A DNA stretch of 64,000 nt, taken from contig NZ_WJBG01000112.1 in assembly GCF_009709555.1 (NCBI RefSeq), positions 124,001-188,000 on the forward strand, given 5' to 3'. The DNA comes from Streptomyces blattellae (lineage in GTDB: Bacteria > Actinomycetota > Actinomycetes > Streptomycetales > Streptomycetaceae). The notes under the pieces are model-generated. The model was not told where the DNA came from and did not search any database. It worked only from the letters and a program-made list of their open reading frames with translations. Shown here piece after piece: positions 23,663-32,264 of the stretch. How positions within the stretch are numbered: the first letter of the stretch is position 1; the number at the start of each line of letters is the position of its first letter. A program made the position numbers and the translations under genes.

Positions 23663-24700
23663 ATGTACGGCAGCAGGGGGGTGGGGTCTTTGTCGGCCGG
23701 AACGCGGGCGTCCGCGGTGGTGCTGGGGGCCGCGCTACTGATCGCGGGGTGCTCATCCGGGGAGGGGGACGACGGAGAGGAGACCGGCGAGGCCGGTGCG
23801 AAGATCTCCCAACAGCCGAAGGAGAGCGATCCGTTCTGGGTCAACCCGAACGGAAACGCCGCGCGGCAGGTCTCGGCCTACGAGAAGGACGGCCAGCAGG
23901 AGGACGCCGAGCAGATCCGGAAGATAGCCGAGCAGCCGACGGGCGAGTGGCTCACTCCGGAGAGCGCCGAGCAGGAGGCGCGCGGCTTCACCGAGGCCGC
24001 CGAGCAGGCCGACCGGGACGCCCTGCTCGTCGTCTACAACATTCCGCATCGCGACTGCGGCCAGTTCTCCAGCGGCGGCGCCGCGGACGGCAACGCGTAC
24101 CGGGAGTTCATCGACCAGGTCGCCAGCGGCATCGGCGACCGCTCCGCGACGGTGATCCTCGAACCGGACGCGGTGCTGCACCTGGTCGACGGCTGCACCC
24201 AGGGCGAGTTCCACGAGGAGCGCTACGACCTCCTCCAGGGTGCCGTCGAGACGCTCAAGTCCAACGAGAACACCAAGGTCTACCTGGACGCGGGCAATGC
24301 CGGCTGGGGCCACCCCGACCAGATCTTCGAGCCGCTCCAGTGGGCGGGCATCGACAAGGCCGACGGTTTCTCCGTCAACGTGTCGAACTTCTACAGCACC
24401 GAGGACTCCATCGCCTACGGCAAGGAACTCTCCGCGAAGGTCGGCGACAAGCCCTTCATCATCGACACCAGCCGCAACGGCAACGGCCCCTACACCGAGG
24501 GCGACCCCGACGAACGCTGGTGCAACCCGCCCGGCCGCGCGCTCGGCGAAACCCCGACGACCCAGACGGCGGACCCCCTGGTCGACGCCTATGTCTGGGC
24601 CAAGCGCCCCGGCGAGTCGGACGGCGAGTGCAAGGGCGGTCCGAAGGCGGGCGAGTGGTGGCCGGAGTACGCACTGAACCTGGCCGAGGGCAGCAAGTGA
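23663..24700 (+). CDS. cslZ: GH6-family glycanase lipoprotein CslZ
   Basis: A 345-residue lipoprotein. The signal peptide ends in the lipobox LIAGC near residue 27, so the enzyme is tethered outside the membrane. The rest is a GH6 cellulase-type domain: VVYNIPHRDCGQFSSGGA near 110, VILEPDAVLH with its catalytic-type Asp, VYLDAGNAGWG, FSVNVSNFYSTE, IDTSRNGNGP and the C-terminal DAYVWAKRPGESDG. In Streptomyces the cslA-glxA-cslZ locus makes and processes a beta-glucan at hyphal tips; CslZ is thought to trim it. Here it is convergent with glxA. GGGGGGTTGGGG precedes ATG 23663. Confidence 0.88.
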   Translation: MYGSRGVGSLSAGTRASAVVLGAALLIAGCSSGEGDDGEETGEAGAKISQQPKESDPFWVNPNGNAARQVSAYEKDGQQEDAEQIRKIAEQPTGEWLTPESAEQEARGFTEAAEQADRDALLVVYNIPHRDCGQFSSGGAADGNAYREFIDQVASGIGDRSATVILEPDAVLHLVDGCTQGEFHEERYDLLQGAVETLKSNENTKVYLDAGNAGWGHPDQIFEPLQWAGIDKADGFSVNVSNFYSTEDSIAYGKELSAKVGDKPFIIDTSRNGNGPYTEGDPDERWCNPPGRALGETPTTQTADPLVDAYVWAKRPGESDGECKGGPKAGEWWPEYALNLAEGSK

Positions 24701-24737
24701 CGAGATGGCCGAGATCGCCGAGATGACCGAGATGGCC

Positions 24738-24769
24738 TGGGGTGCCCTCCGGGCACGGAGGGCACCCCA
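24738..24769. terminator. 13-bp-stem terminator between cslZ and glxA
   Basis: TGGGGTGCCCTCC (24738-24750) pairs with GGAGGGCACCCCA (24757-24769) around GGGCAC. It sits between convergent stops at 24700 and 24802, so it serves both. Confidence 0.9.
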
Positions 24770-24801
24770 AGGCACCAAGGCACCCCAAGTAATGTGCTTT
24801 C

Positions 24802-26739
24802 TTACGGCACTTGGACCCACTGCGCCTTGCTCGGCGTCCCCTGGTCATCGGTCACGAACAGCATGTACCAGCCCGACTGCACCAGGTTCTTGTTCTTCGG
24901 GACGGTCACGGTGATCTTGTCCCCGGAGACCTGGTAATCCAGCTCGATCGACCGCTGGTCGACATCCGTGACATGCGTGGACGCGCTGGGCCGGATCAGC
25001 CGCGCCTTCTTGATCGTCGACGTGTGCCGCGAGGTGAACGTCCCCGTCCCGCCGCGCTCGATGGTCTGCGGACCGCCGGACAGCGACGGCCGCCCGTCCC
25101 GGTACAGATACGGCGGCGTGTAGATCTCGATGCGCTGCTCGAACTCGCCGGGCTTGGTGTTGGCCTTGTCGGAATAGAGCGAGTCCGAGCCGAAGAACAT
25201 CAACCGGCCGTCGGGCAGCAGAATCGACCCGGAGTGGTAGTTGCGGCCCACCAGCGGATCGGCGACGCGCCTCATCTCCCCGGTCTCGGCGTCGTACATC
25301 CGCGCCTGCAGGATGTCGGAGTCGCCGCGCCCCCGGTAGTCCCGCGAACCGCCGGAGATCAGCACGGTGTCGTCGGGCAGCACCGAGGCCTGCGGATACC
25401 GTGTGCCCTTCTCCAGCGTCGGCCCGTCCACGAACTCCGGGTCGGCGGCCTTCAGATCGACGATCCGTGTCTTGTCGCTGGACAGCTTGGACTCGCCGAC
25501 CCCGCCGCCGCCGATCACCATGTACTTCTCGTCCTGCGCGGGCGGCAGCAGCACGCTGTTGGCGGTCTCCAGCATGTTCGCGTCGCTCATCCCGGGCACC
25601 TTGGTGAACTTGTTGGTGTCCAGGTCCCAGATACCGGGGTCACGCCCGATGTCGTCCGGCCCGTACCCCGCGTTGGCGCCCGAGTAGAAGATGTCGCCGT
25701 CCTGCATCAGGAACAGCGCCGGATACGTCGGGAACTGGCGGACCTCCTCCGTGTAGGTCCACGTCTTGGTCTTCGGGTCGTAGACCTCGTTCTTGCCCGG
25801 CACCAGCTGCCCGATGTCGTCGAGGCCGGAGACGCTGAGGATCTTGCCGTCGCTCAGGGTGGTGAGCGTCGGGTACCAGCGGGCCTCGTTCATCGGGTCG
25901 ACCTTGATGTACTTCTCGGCGACCGGGTCGAACTCGTAGGCGTCCCGGATGCCCTGGAAGTCCTTCTTGTCGAGCGCGAGCTTCTGCGCGATGCCGTAGG
26001 TGTTACGGGCGTCGGTGCCGGTCAGGCCCTGGACGCGGTAGTTGTCCTGGGTGCCCGTCTCATGCTTGGCGCCCTTCTTCTGCGCCTCGACGTAGATACG
26101 GCCGAGGCCGGGGTCGTTGCGCAGGAATTCGCCGGTCTCCTTGTCGAAGACCTTCTTCGCGCGCGGCACGAGCACGGGGTCCTTGGAGACGAACGTCTTG
26201 CCGTTCTCCCTGCCGGTGAACTTGGTGCCCGCGGGCAGGGTGATCGGCTTGTCCGGGTTCTCGTTGTGGACGATCATCAGGCCGCCGGCCTTGGTGACGT
26301 CACCCTTGAGCTTCTCGTACCGCTTGGTGCCGCCCGCGATCAGCAGATTGCCGTTGGCGAGCTGGGTGTGGCCCGTGCAGAACAGGTCGCTGGGCGTGGG
26401 CACCTTCTTGATGGTGCCCTTGACGGGGTCCCAGATCCGGGTGTCGAACTGCTTCGCGTCGAAGTTCTCCTGGTCGTTGCCCGAGCCCGCGACGAGCAGC
26501 ACCTTGCCGGTGCGCAGCAGTGCCGCGTGGATGGTGTTCTGCCGGTACTCCTCCGGGAACTCGACGATCTCCCAGTGGCCGTTGTCCGCTTTGTACTCGG
26601 GTCTGTTGATCTGGTACTCGTGATACCTCTCGGTCCCGACGCGGTACAGCCACGGCCCGTTCATCCCGGCCAGCGCGAGAACCACCGCCGTGCCGATCGC
26701 GAGTCGACGGACACGGCGGCGGCCGGCCTGGTCTTTCAT
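24802..26739 (-). CDS. glxA: GlxA mono-copper radical oxidase
   Basis: A 645-residue galactose-oxidase-like enzyme that oxidises the glycan made by CslA. An N-terminal signal-anchor (residues about 11-31) places it at the outer membrane face. The residues needed for the Tyr-Cys radical cofactor are present: C121 (SDLFCTGH) and Y289 next to W288 (ARWYPT). The copper ligands are Y501 and H502 (RNYHSG) and H589 (SASTHVTD). Kelch repeats fill the middle, and an immunoglobulin-like domain closes the C-terminus (about 545-645). Its ATG overlaps the cslA stop by 4 bp, so the two are translationally coupled. Position numbers agree with the S. lividans enzyme as I remember it. Confidence 0.95.
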   Translation of the reverse strand: MKDQAGRRRVRRLAIGTAVVLALAGMNGPWLYRVGTERYHEYQINRPEYKADNGHWEIVEFPEEYRQNTIHAALLRTGKVLLVAGSGNDQENFDAKQFDTRIWDPVKGTIKKVPTPSDLFCTGHTQLANGNLLIAGGTKRYEKLKGDVTKAGGLMIVHNENPDKPITLPAGTKFTGRENGKTFVSKDPVLVPRAKKVFDKETGEFLRNDPGLGRIYVEAQKKGAKHETGTQDNYRVQGLTGTDARNTYGIAQKLALDKKDFQGIRDAYEFDPVAEKYIKVDPMNEARWYPTLTTLSDGKILSVSGLDDIGQLVPGKNEVYDPKTKTWTYTEEVRQFPTYPALFLMQDGDIFYSGANAGYGPDDIGRDPGIWDLDTNKFTKVPGMSDANMLETANSVLLPPAQDEKYMVIGGGGVGESKLSSDKTRIVDLKAADPEFVDGPTLEKGTRYPQASVLPDDTVLISGGSRDYRGRGDSDILQARMYDAETGEMRRVADPLVGRNYHSGSILLPDGRLMFFGSDSLYSDKANTKPGEFEQRIEIYTPPYLYRDGRPSLSGGPQTIERGGTGTFTSRHTSTIKKARLIRPSASTHVTDVDQRSIELDYQVSGDKITVTVPKNKNLVQSGWYMLFVTDDQGTPSKAQWVQVP

Positions 26740-28787
26740 TCCTTACGTCCCCCAAGTCCCCCAAGTCCACCAAGGGCGATCTGCATGGTCTGGTCGTTGC
26801 CGCCGCTTGCCTGCGAGGCGGCCCAAGTCGGCTTCTGCTGCGGGGTGTGCGGCGCCGGCGGTGGCTGGTGCTGCGGCTGGTGCTGGTGCTGGTGCTGGTG
26901 CGGCACGACTCCGCCCGTGTCCTGCGGCTCCGGCCGGCCGGGCGCGGCGGGCATCGTCTCCCCCTGCCGCTGCCGCTGCCGCTGCCGCTGCTGCTGCTGC
27001 TTCTTCTTCTCCTGCCGCATCATGTAGCGCCAGGCGAAGATCGGCGTGGCCGTGATCAGCAGGGCGAAGCAGGCCCAGATGATCATCGCGGGGTGGGCGT
27101 GGCCGTACACGAATCCCGCGGCGATCGAGCCGGCGAAGATCAGGATGAAGTACCAGTGGTAGCGGAAGGTCCCGAACCAGCGGTCGGGGCTGGCCGAGTC
27201 GCCCTTGGGCGTGACCACGAACTTGCTCTTCCTGCGGAGCATCGAATCGATCAGCGCCTTCGCGTAGAGCGGCGCCGACAGCGCTGACATCACCATGCCG
27301 GCCACCCCGCCGGAGCCCTCGGGCTCGTGCGGCGAGACGTTGTGGCGGCGGTTCCAGACGTAGAGGCCGATCTGCAGGGCGGAGGCGTTGCCGTAGAGCA
27401 TCAGCCATATCGTCGGGTCGATGTTCACACCCGAGGCGCCCAGGCCCAGGAACAGCGCACAACTGATCGCCGCCAGGATCCAGTTCAGGGCCGACATCGG
27501 GTAGAAGATGATCATCATCGTGTAGTTGAAGAGCTTGCTCGGCGGCAGCGAGTAGAAGCCCTTCCAGTACTGCTTGAGGATCGTCTCGTACGTCCCGCGC
27601 GACCAGCGCATCTGCTGGGTGAAGAAGTCCGTCCAGGCGCTCGGGCCCTCACCGACCGCCAGCACGTCCGGCGTGTAGACCGAGCGCCACTTCCTGCCGG
27701 TGGCGGGGTTCCTGTGCCGGTGGATCTCGAAGCCGGTCGCCATGTCCTCGGTGATCGAGTCGTACAGACCGCCGATCTGCTTGAGCGCCTTGATGCGTAC
27801 GGCGTTCGACGTGCCCACGAACATAGGGGCGCCGTACTTGTTGCCCGCGCGCTGGATGAGGGCGTGGAAGAGGAACTGCTGGGACTCGGCGGCCTTGGTG
27901 ACGAAGTTGTCGTAGTTGCCGTAGACCTGCGGGCCGATGACGAAGCCGACGTCCGGGTCCCGGAAGAAGCCGAGCATGCGCTCCAGGTAGTTGGGCAGCG
28001 GGACATGGTCGGTGTCGACCGAGGCGAAGAAGTCGTAGTCGTCGCCGTGCGCGTCGAGCCAGGCGTTGTAGTTGCCGTGCTTGGTCTTGGCGCGGTGCGG
28101 GCCCTTGGCCTGGTTCCACCTGGCGATGCCCTTGCGGGAGAAGTGGTGCACGCCGAGCCGGGCGCACACCTCCTTCACCGCCGGGTCGTCGCCCTCGTCC
28201 AGCAGCCAGACGTGCATCAGGCCCCGGTGGCGCAGCCTGACCGCCGCCTCCAGGGTCTTCGTCACCATCTCCAGCGGCTCCTTGCCGGGTACGAAGGAGG
28301 TCAGGAAGGCGACTCTGGTGCCGGTCTCGGGCACCACCGGGACGGGGTCGCGGGCGACGAGCGTGGCGTGCGCGTTCGACAGCACGTTCATGCAGCGGAA
28401 GAACTCGATCAGGCCGATCGAGACGAGCATCACGATGTCGAGGATCGGCAGGAAGTCGTACGCCGGGTAGTCGCGCTCGGTCCAGTGCACGGGCTGGAGC
28501 AGCCAGGCGAGCAGCACGAGCGAGAGCAGCGGAGCGGCGGCCAGCATCAGGGCCGCTCTGATGCGGTGCGGCTCCTGCGAGATCAGAGAGCGGTACTGCA
28601 CTCTGTAGGGCTTGTTCGGATCGGGCTGTGTGAGGGGACCCGCCAGCCGGCTGTAGTGCTCGTAGTCGTACTTCGGCAGTGTCTTCTTGATCCGGCGGAA
28701 TGTGCCGGTCGGATGTGCCGGCACCCTGAGCTGGGTCGTCTGTGACGGGTCATAGTTCTGCCGGGCGCCCGTCGGCGTCGACGTCAT
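26736..28787 (-). CDS. cslA: CslA cellulose-synthase-like glycosyltransferase
   Basis: A 683-residue membrane GT2 enzyme that makes a beta-glucan at hyphal tips. Two membrane segments (about 78-98 and 112-132) precede the catalytic domain, with D197 in LLDEGDD, D258-T-D260, the T346-E-D motif and Q391-QMRW. At least four membrane segments follow. The C-terminal tail is unusual: a Gln/Arg run (QQQQRQRQRQRQ) and then HQHQHQHQ and Pro-rich sequence, encoded by short tandem repeats. It may contact partners and could vary in length. It heads the cslA-glxA operon. Confidence 0.95.
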   Translation of the reverse strand: MTSTPTGARQNYDPSQTTQLRVPAHPTGTFRRIKKTLPKYDYEHYSRLAGPLTQPDPNKPYRVQYRSLISQEPHRIRAALMLAAAPLLSLVLLAWLLQPVHWTERDYPAYDFLPILDIVMLVSIGLIEFFRCMNVLSNAHATLVARDPVPVVPETGTRVAFLTSFVPGKEPLEMVTKTLEAAVRLRHRGLMHVWLLDEGDDPAVKEVCARLGVHHFSRKGIARWNQAKGPHRAKTKHGNYNAWLDAHGDDYDFFASVDTDHVPLPNYLERMLGFFRDPDVGFVIGPQVYGNYDNFVTKAAESQQFLFHALIQRAGNKYGAPMFVGTSNAVRIKALKQIGGLYDSITEDMATGFEIHRHRNPATGRKWRSVYTPDVLAVGEGPSAWTDFFTQQMRWSRGTYETILKQYWKGFYSLPPSKLFNYTMMIIFYPMSALNWILAAISCALFLGLGASGVNIDPTIWLMLYGNASALQIGLYVWNRRHNVSPHEPEGSGGVAGMVMSALSAPLYAKALIDSMLRRKSKFVVTPKGDSASPDRWFGTFRYHWYFILIFAGSIAAGFVYGHAHPAMIIWACFALLITATPIFAWRYMMRQEKKKQQQQRQRQRQRQGETMPAAPGRPEPQDTGGVVPHQHQHQHQPQHQPPPAPHTPQQKPTWAASQASGGNDQTMQIALGGLGGLGGRKE

Positions 28788-28800
28788 GAGTCATCCCCCC

Positions 28801-28820
28801 ACACGCGGGTCAGCGCGTGT
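28801..28820. promoter_or_regulatory. Inverted repeat 14 bp before the cslA start
   Basis: ACACGCG (28801-28807) and CGCGTGT (28814-28820) flank GGTCAG. It is placed in the likely leader or promoter of cslA and could be an operator or a leader hairpin. Confidence 0.5.
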
Positions 28821-29216
28821 CTGTCGGTTCCTTACATCTGTGCCGGCCCCCCTCGGCCTCCACAGACGTATCAGTGATGGACCGCTGTCGCCACAGCTTC
28901 TACACAGCTAGACATGAAACAGCGACCTTCCGGTTGCACGATGCCCCCCTCGGCATCGCTCCATGAACGGGGCCCCTCTCCCCGTGACAGCCGGCAACCG
29001 GCTCCTTGCCCCCCAAGTGCGGCGTATCCGCAGCATCTTGAAGAAACAGGGTTCTACGGCGTTCGGCATGATCGCAAGAGGCGAAACGCGGTGTTTACCG
29101 GTCATACGCGTTCATTATGACGAGTATGGAGGTCTTGTGGACCCGGTGTGGACGGGCGGGCGCGACCGTTCGACGGCGGGGTGCGGGGTGCGGGGCGCGG
29201 GGCGCGGGGCAAGCAG

Positions 29217-29244
29217 AAGGCCCCCCGCCTGAGTGGGAGGCCTT
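29217..29244 (-). terminator. tRNA-Lys terminator
   Basis: Read on the minus strand, AAGGCCTCCCAC pairs with the later G-rich arm ending GGGGCCTT. It begins 8 bp downstream of the tRNA 3' end. Confidence 0.8.
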
Positions 29245-29252
29245 CCGGTCGG

Positions 29253-29326
29253 TGCGCCGCCAGGGACTCGAACCCCGGACCCGCTGATTAAGAGTCAGCT
29301 GCTCTAACCAACTGAGCTAGCGGCGC
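29253..29326 (-). tRNA. tRNA-Lys (anticodon CUU), copy 1
   Basis: A 74-nt cloverleaf. The acceptor stem GCGCCGC pairs with GCGGCGC; the D arm is GCTC-AGTTGGTTA-GAGC, the anticodon loop CTCTTAA with CTT, and the T arm CGGGG-TTCGAGT-CCCTG. The discriminator is A. CCA is not encoded. The same 74 bases recur at 33823 and 51414. Confidence 0.97.
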
Positions 29327-29512
29327 CTGCTGACCTGCATGACCTTACCCGACCCCGGAGGGTGCTCCGGACCACGGCGTCCCGTCGGCCGGGGCCCGCT
29401 GGGGTCGCCGTACATCATTCGGACCGTCAACATGCGCGCCGGGAAGAGAGTTGTGAAACTGATCAACATGCACAGACGTGGACATTTCCAGCTGGAGTGT
29501 GAGGGGAATCGC

Positions 29513-30814
29513 ATGCCGACTCCGGTATTCGAGGAATTCGATCCCACGAGCGACTGCGACTGCCCCGGATGTGTTCACTGGCGGCGGGTGCTGCCGCATT
29601 CAGCGACCGGCCACGGAAGCCGTCACCCGGCGGCCCGGCACGCCCTGGTCATCGCCACCGCGACGCTCGTCGCAGGGCAGGCGGTACCGGCTGTCGCCGC
29701 CTCGCCCGCAGCCCAGCGGCCGGACGTTCCCACAGGTGACGGGCGTGCCAGCCCACAGGGCGACCAGGCCCCGCTGCACGGGCCGGGCGGCCGGCCGGCC
29801 AAGCCCGCGCCCGGGACCAAGGTGCCCACGGCCACCCGGGCGGAGATCATCAGGCGGGCCAAGAAATGGGTCGAGGCGAAGGTGCCGTACAACATGAGCC
29901 GGTACTGGTCCGACGGATACCGGCAGGACTGCTCGGGCTTTGTCTCGATGGCCTGGAAGCTGCCCGGAAACGAATGGACGGGCAGCCTCGACCAGTACGG
30001 GGTGCGGGTGTCCAAGGACGATCTGCTGCCCGGCGACATCCTGCTGTTCCACAATCCGGCGGACCCGGAGCAGGGCTCACACGTCGTCATCTTCGGCGGC
30101 TGGACCGATCACACGCACACCTCCTACATCGCCTACGAGTCCACCCGCCCGTTCGCCCGCAGGCAGGTCACCCCCTACGCCTACTGGAGCCACGCCGGCC
30201 GCTATATCGCCTACCGCTACAAGGGGCTCGCGGCGGGTACGGCAGGCGCGGCGGGCGCCAAGCCGAGCGCGCCCGGCACGCAGCCGTACCCCGGAGCGGC
30301 CTACTTCGGTCCCGGCGCCAACAACAAGTACGTCGCCGAGCTGGGCCGGATGCTCGCCGCACGCGGCGCCGGCCGGTTCTACGCCTCGGGGCCGGGCCCG
30401 CGCTGGACGGATGCCGACCACAGGGCGACCCAGGCCTTCCAGCGCGCCCAGGGCTGGACCGGCGACGACGCGGACGGGCTGCCGGGGCCGCGGACCTGGA
30501 CGCTGCTGGTCACCGGCGAGGGCAAGGACATCACCACGGGGGCGACCGCTCCGGCCGCTCCGGCCTCGCACGGGGTGCCCGGCTATCCGGGGCGGGCGAT
30601 GTTCCGGCCGGGCGCGGACAACGAGTACGTCACCCGGCTCGGCCGGCAGCTGGTGAAGAAGGGGTTCGGCAGGCACTACCCGACCGGCCCGGGTCCGCGC
30701 TGGGGCGAGGCGGACCGGCGCGGCGTCGAGGCCTTCCAGCGTTCCCAGGGCTGGCGGGGCGGCGCGGCGGACGGCTATCCGGGGCCGGAGACCTGGCGGC
30801 GGCTGTTCGCGTGA
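29513..30814 (+). CDS. NlpC/P60 peptidoglycan hydrolase with two wall-binding repeats
   Basis: A 433-residue exported cell-wall enzyme. The N-terminus has a short Cys-rich patch (CDCPGC, residues 15-20) before the hydrophobic export segment (ALVIATATLVAGQAVPAVAA). Residues about 105-260 form an NlpC/P60 peptidase: nucleophile C140 in YRQDCSGFV and the His in GSHVVIFGGW. Two related peptidoglycan-binding repeats follow (GAAYFGPGANNKYVAELGRML and GRAMFRPGADNEYVTRLGRQL), each ending in a TWxxL-type motif. ATG 29513 is chosen for GAGGGGAA upstream. It likely cuts stem peptides during growth; the Cys patch before the export signal is atypical. Confidence 0.87.
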   Translation: MPTPVFEEFDPTSDCDCPGCVHWRRVLPHSATGHGSRHPAARHALVIATATLVAGQAVPAVAASPAAQRPDVPTGDGRASPQGDQAPLHGPGGRPAKPAPGTKVPTATRAEIIRRAKKWVEAKVPYNMSRYWSDGYRQDCSGFVSMAWKLPGNEWTGSLDQYGVRVSKDDLLPGDILLFHNPADPEQGSHVVIFGGWTDHTHTSYIAYESTRPFARRQVTPYAYWSHAGRYIAYRYKGLAAGTAGAAGAKPSAPGTQPYPGAAYFGPGANNKYVAELGRMLAARGAGRFYASGPGPRWTDADHRATQAFQRAQGWTGDDADGLPGPRTWTLLVTGEGKDITTGATAPAAPASHGVPGYPGRAMFRPGADNEYVTRLGRQLVKKGFGRHYPTGPGPRWGEADRRGVEAFQRSQGWRGGAADGYPGPETWRRLFA

Positions 30815-30838
30815 CGCGAGGGCCCGTTTCCCACGGTT

Positions 30839-31030
30839 CTGACGCACCTGACGCACCTGACCTATCTCAGGCCCTGACGTATCTGATGCACCTGACCTAT
30901 CTCAGGCCCTGACGTATCTGATGCACCTGACGTATCTCACGCACCTGAGGCATCTGATGCTCAGACACATCTGACGCGTCTGACGCTCTGACGCGTCTGA
31001 CGCTCTGACACATCTGACGCATCTGGCGCG
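30839..31030. repeat. Nested 9-bp and 35-bp tandem repeats
   Basis: A core of CTGACGCAT or CTGACGTAT recurs about every 9 bp throughout. Inside it, a 35-bp unit starting GCACCTGACCTATCTCAGGC occurs twice without change (30853-30887 and 30888-30922). It occupies almost the whole gap between the NlpC/P60 and SPFH-type genes. Confidence 0.85.
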
Positions 31031-31047
31031 GAGGCTGGAGGCACCCG

Positions 31048-32169
31048 ATGACTACGACCACTTCCCACCCGCCCGAGTCCGAGGGCTCCGCCGAGAGCGC
31101 GCCCCGGCCCGCCCGGCTGATCCAGAACGAGGCGACCACCGAGATCCCCGTCCATCTGCTGTTCCGCGACGACGCGGGCCCGGTCTCCGTCCCCCTCAAG
31201 CCCGCCGTCGTGGGCCGCCGTCGCGGGACGGGCGAGCAGCCGCGCCTGCAGCGCCCGGTCCCGGCGAAGGCCCGCCCGGCGCCGGAGATGGACCCCGCCC
31301 TGGCCGAGCGGCCGGCGCGGGTGCTGCCCGGCGTGGTGGGCGTGCTCGCCGGGACTTCCGGGGCGGCCGGAACCCTCCTCACCTCTTGGTGGGCGGGCGC
31401 GCTGCCGCCCTCCGTGGTGGCCGGGATGGGGCTGCCGGCGACCGGCGGCGCCGGGCTCGGGCCCGTGCAGTGGGCGGCGTACGCCGGGGCCGGGGCACTG
31501 GGTCTGTTCGGGTTCGGCGGGCTGGCCCGGGGGCGGGCCGGGCGGGCCTGGGTGCTCGGGCTGTTCGGCCGCTACCGGGGGACCGTGCGGCGGACCGGCC
31601 TGATGTGGGTCAACCCGTTGCTGCTGCGCCGCCGGGTCGACGTACGGCTGCGGCACTGGCGCAGCGAGCCGATGCCCGCGGCCGACGGGAGCGGGGTCGC
31701 GCTGCGGGTCGTCGTCCTCGTGGTGTGGCGGGTGCGCGACACCGCGCTGGCCACGCTGGGCGTCGAGGACCACGAGACGTATCTGCGCGAGTGCGTGGAG
31801 GCCGCGCTCGCCCGGGTGCCGGTGGAGATGCCGGGCGGTGTGCGGCCGTCGGTGGAACTGGCCACCGACGCGCTGACCCGGCTGGTTGCGGCGGATGCGA
31901 CTCCGGTCGGCCTGGAGGTGTTCTCGGTGCGGCCGGTGCGTGTCGAGTACGCCCCCGAGGTCGCCCCCGCCATGCACCGCCGCCGGATCGCCGCGCTGGA
32001 CGCCCAGCACCGGGCGAGCGTGCTCACGTCGGTGGTGGACTCGGTCGAGGACACGGTGACGCGGCTGACCATGCGGGGGCTGGTGGAACTCGACGACTAC
32101 GAACGCAAGGTGCTCGTCAAGGACTTGACGGTGGCGTTCTGTTCGGGGCGGACCGAAACAGGCCCGTGA
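31048..32169 (+). CDS. SPFH/band-7-type membrane protein
   Basis: A 373-residue protein. A disordered Pro/Arg-rich N-terminus (about 1-90) is followed by two hydrophobic segments (about 93-125 and 135-160) and then a band-7/SPFH-like domain: GLMWVNPLLLRRRVDVRLRHWRSE, VVLVVWRVRDTALATLGVED, and ESVEAALARVPVEMPGGVRP-type helices. SPFH proteins (flotillin/stomatin group) scaffold membrane microdomains or proteases. GGAGGCTGGAGG precedes the ATG. The partner is unknown. Confidence 0.8.
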   Translation: MTTTTSHPPESEGSAESAPRPARLIQNEATTEIPVHLLFRDDAGPVSVPLKPAVVGRRRGTGEQPRLQRPVPAKARPAPEMDPALAERPARVLPGVVGVLAGTSGAAGTLLTSWWAGALPPSVVAGMGLPATGGAGLGPVQWAAYAGAGALGLFGFGGLARGRAGRAWVLGLFGRYRGTVRRTGLMWVNPLLLRRRVDVRLRHWRSEPMPAADGSGVALRVVVLVVWRVRDTALATLGVEDHETYLRECVEAALARVPVEMPGGVRPSVELATDALTRLVAADATPVGLEVFSVRPVRVEYAPEVAPAMHRRRIAALDAQHRASVLTSVVDSVEDTVTRLTMRGLVELDDYERKVLVKDLTVAFCSGRTETGP

Positions 32170-32207
32170 TTGGTATGGACATGCTCAAGGGGCCGCAATA
32201 ATCTGAG

Positions 32208-32223
32208 ACTTGGTCTAGACCTG
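32208..32223. promoter_or_regulatory. DasR responsive element (dre) of the LPMO gene
   Basis: ACTTGGTCTAGACCTG closely matches the DasR consensus ACTGGTCTAGACCACT, with the perfect core GGTCTAGACC at 32212-32221. It is 42 bp before the LPMO start. DasR represses chitin and N-acetylglucosamine genes, and GlcN-6-P relieves it. Similar TGGTC-AGACC repeats control Streptomyces chitinase genes. Confidence 0.75.
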
Positions 32224-32264
32224 CAAGCTCACTGAACTCCCCCACGTTCTCCAGGAGCGGCAGC

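Larger units (their letters stand above)
28788..29252. other. cslA upstream region
   Basis: There is no convincing gene between cslA and the tRNA. The part near cslA holds an inverted repeat (28801-28820). Around 29040-29125 the DNA is less GC-rich and promoter-like. From 29150 to 29215 there is a G-rich run of GGGGTGC and GGGGCGC units downstream of the tRNA terminator. Confidence 0.45.

Noticed and set aside
24811..27027. 738-codon plus-strand frame antisense to glxA
   Set aside because: glxA has all catalytic residues on the other strand; the long antisense frame is expected from codon bias.
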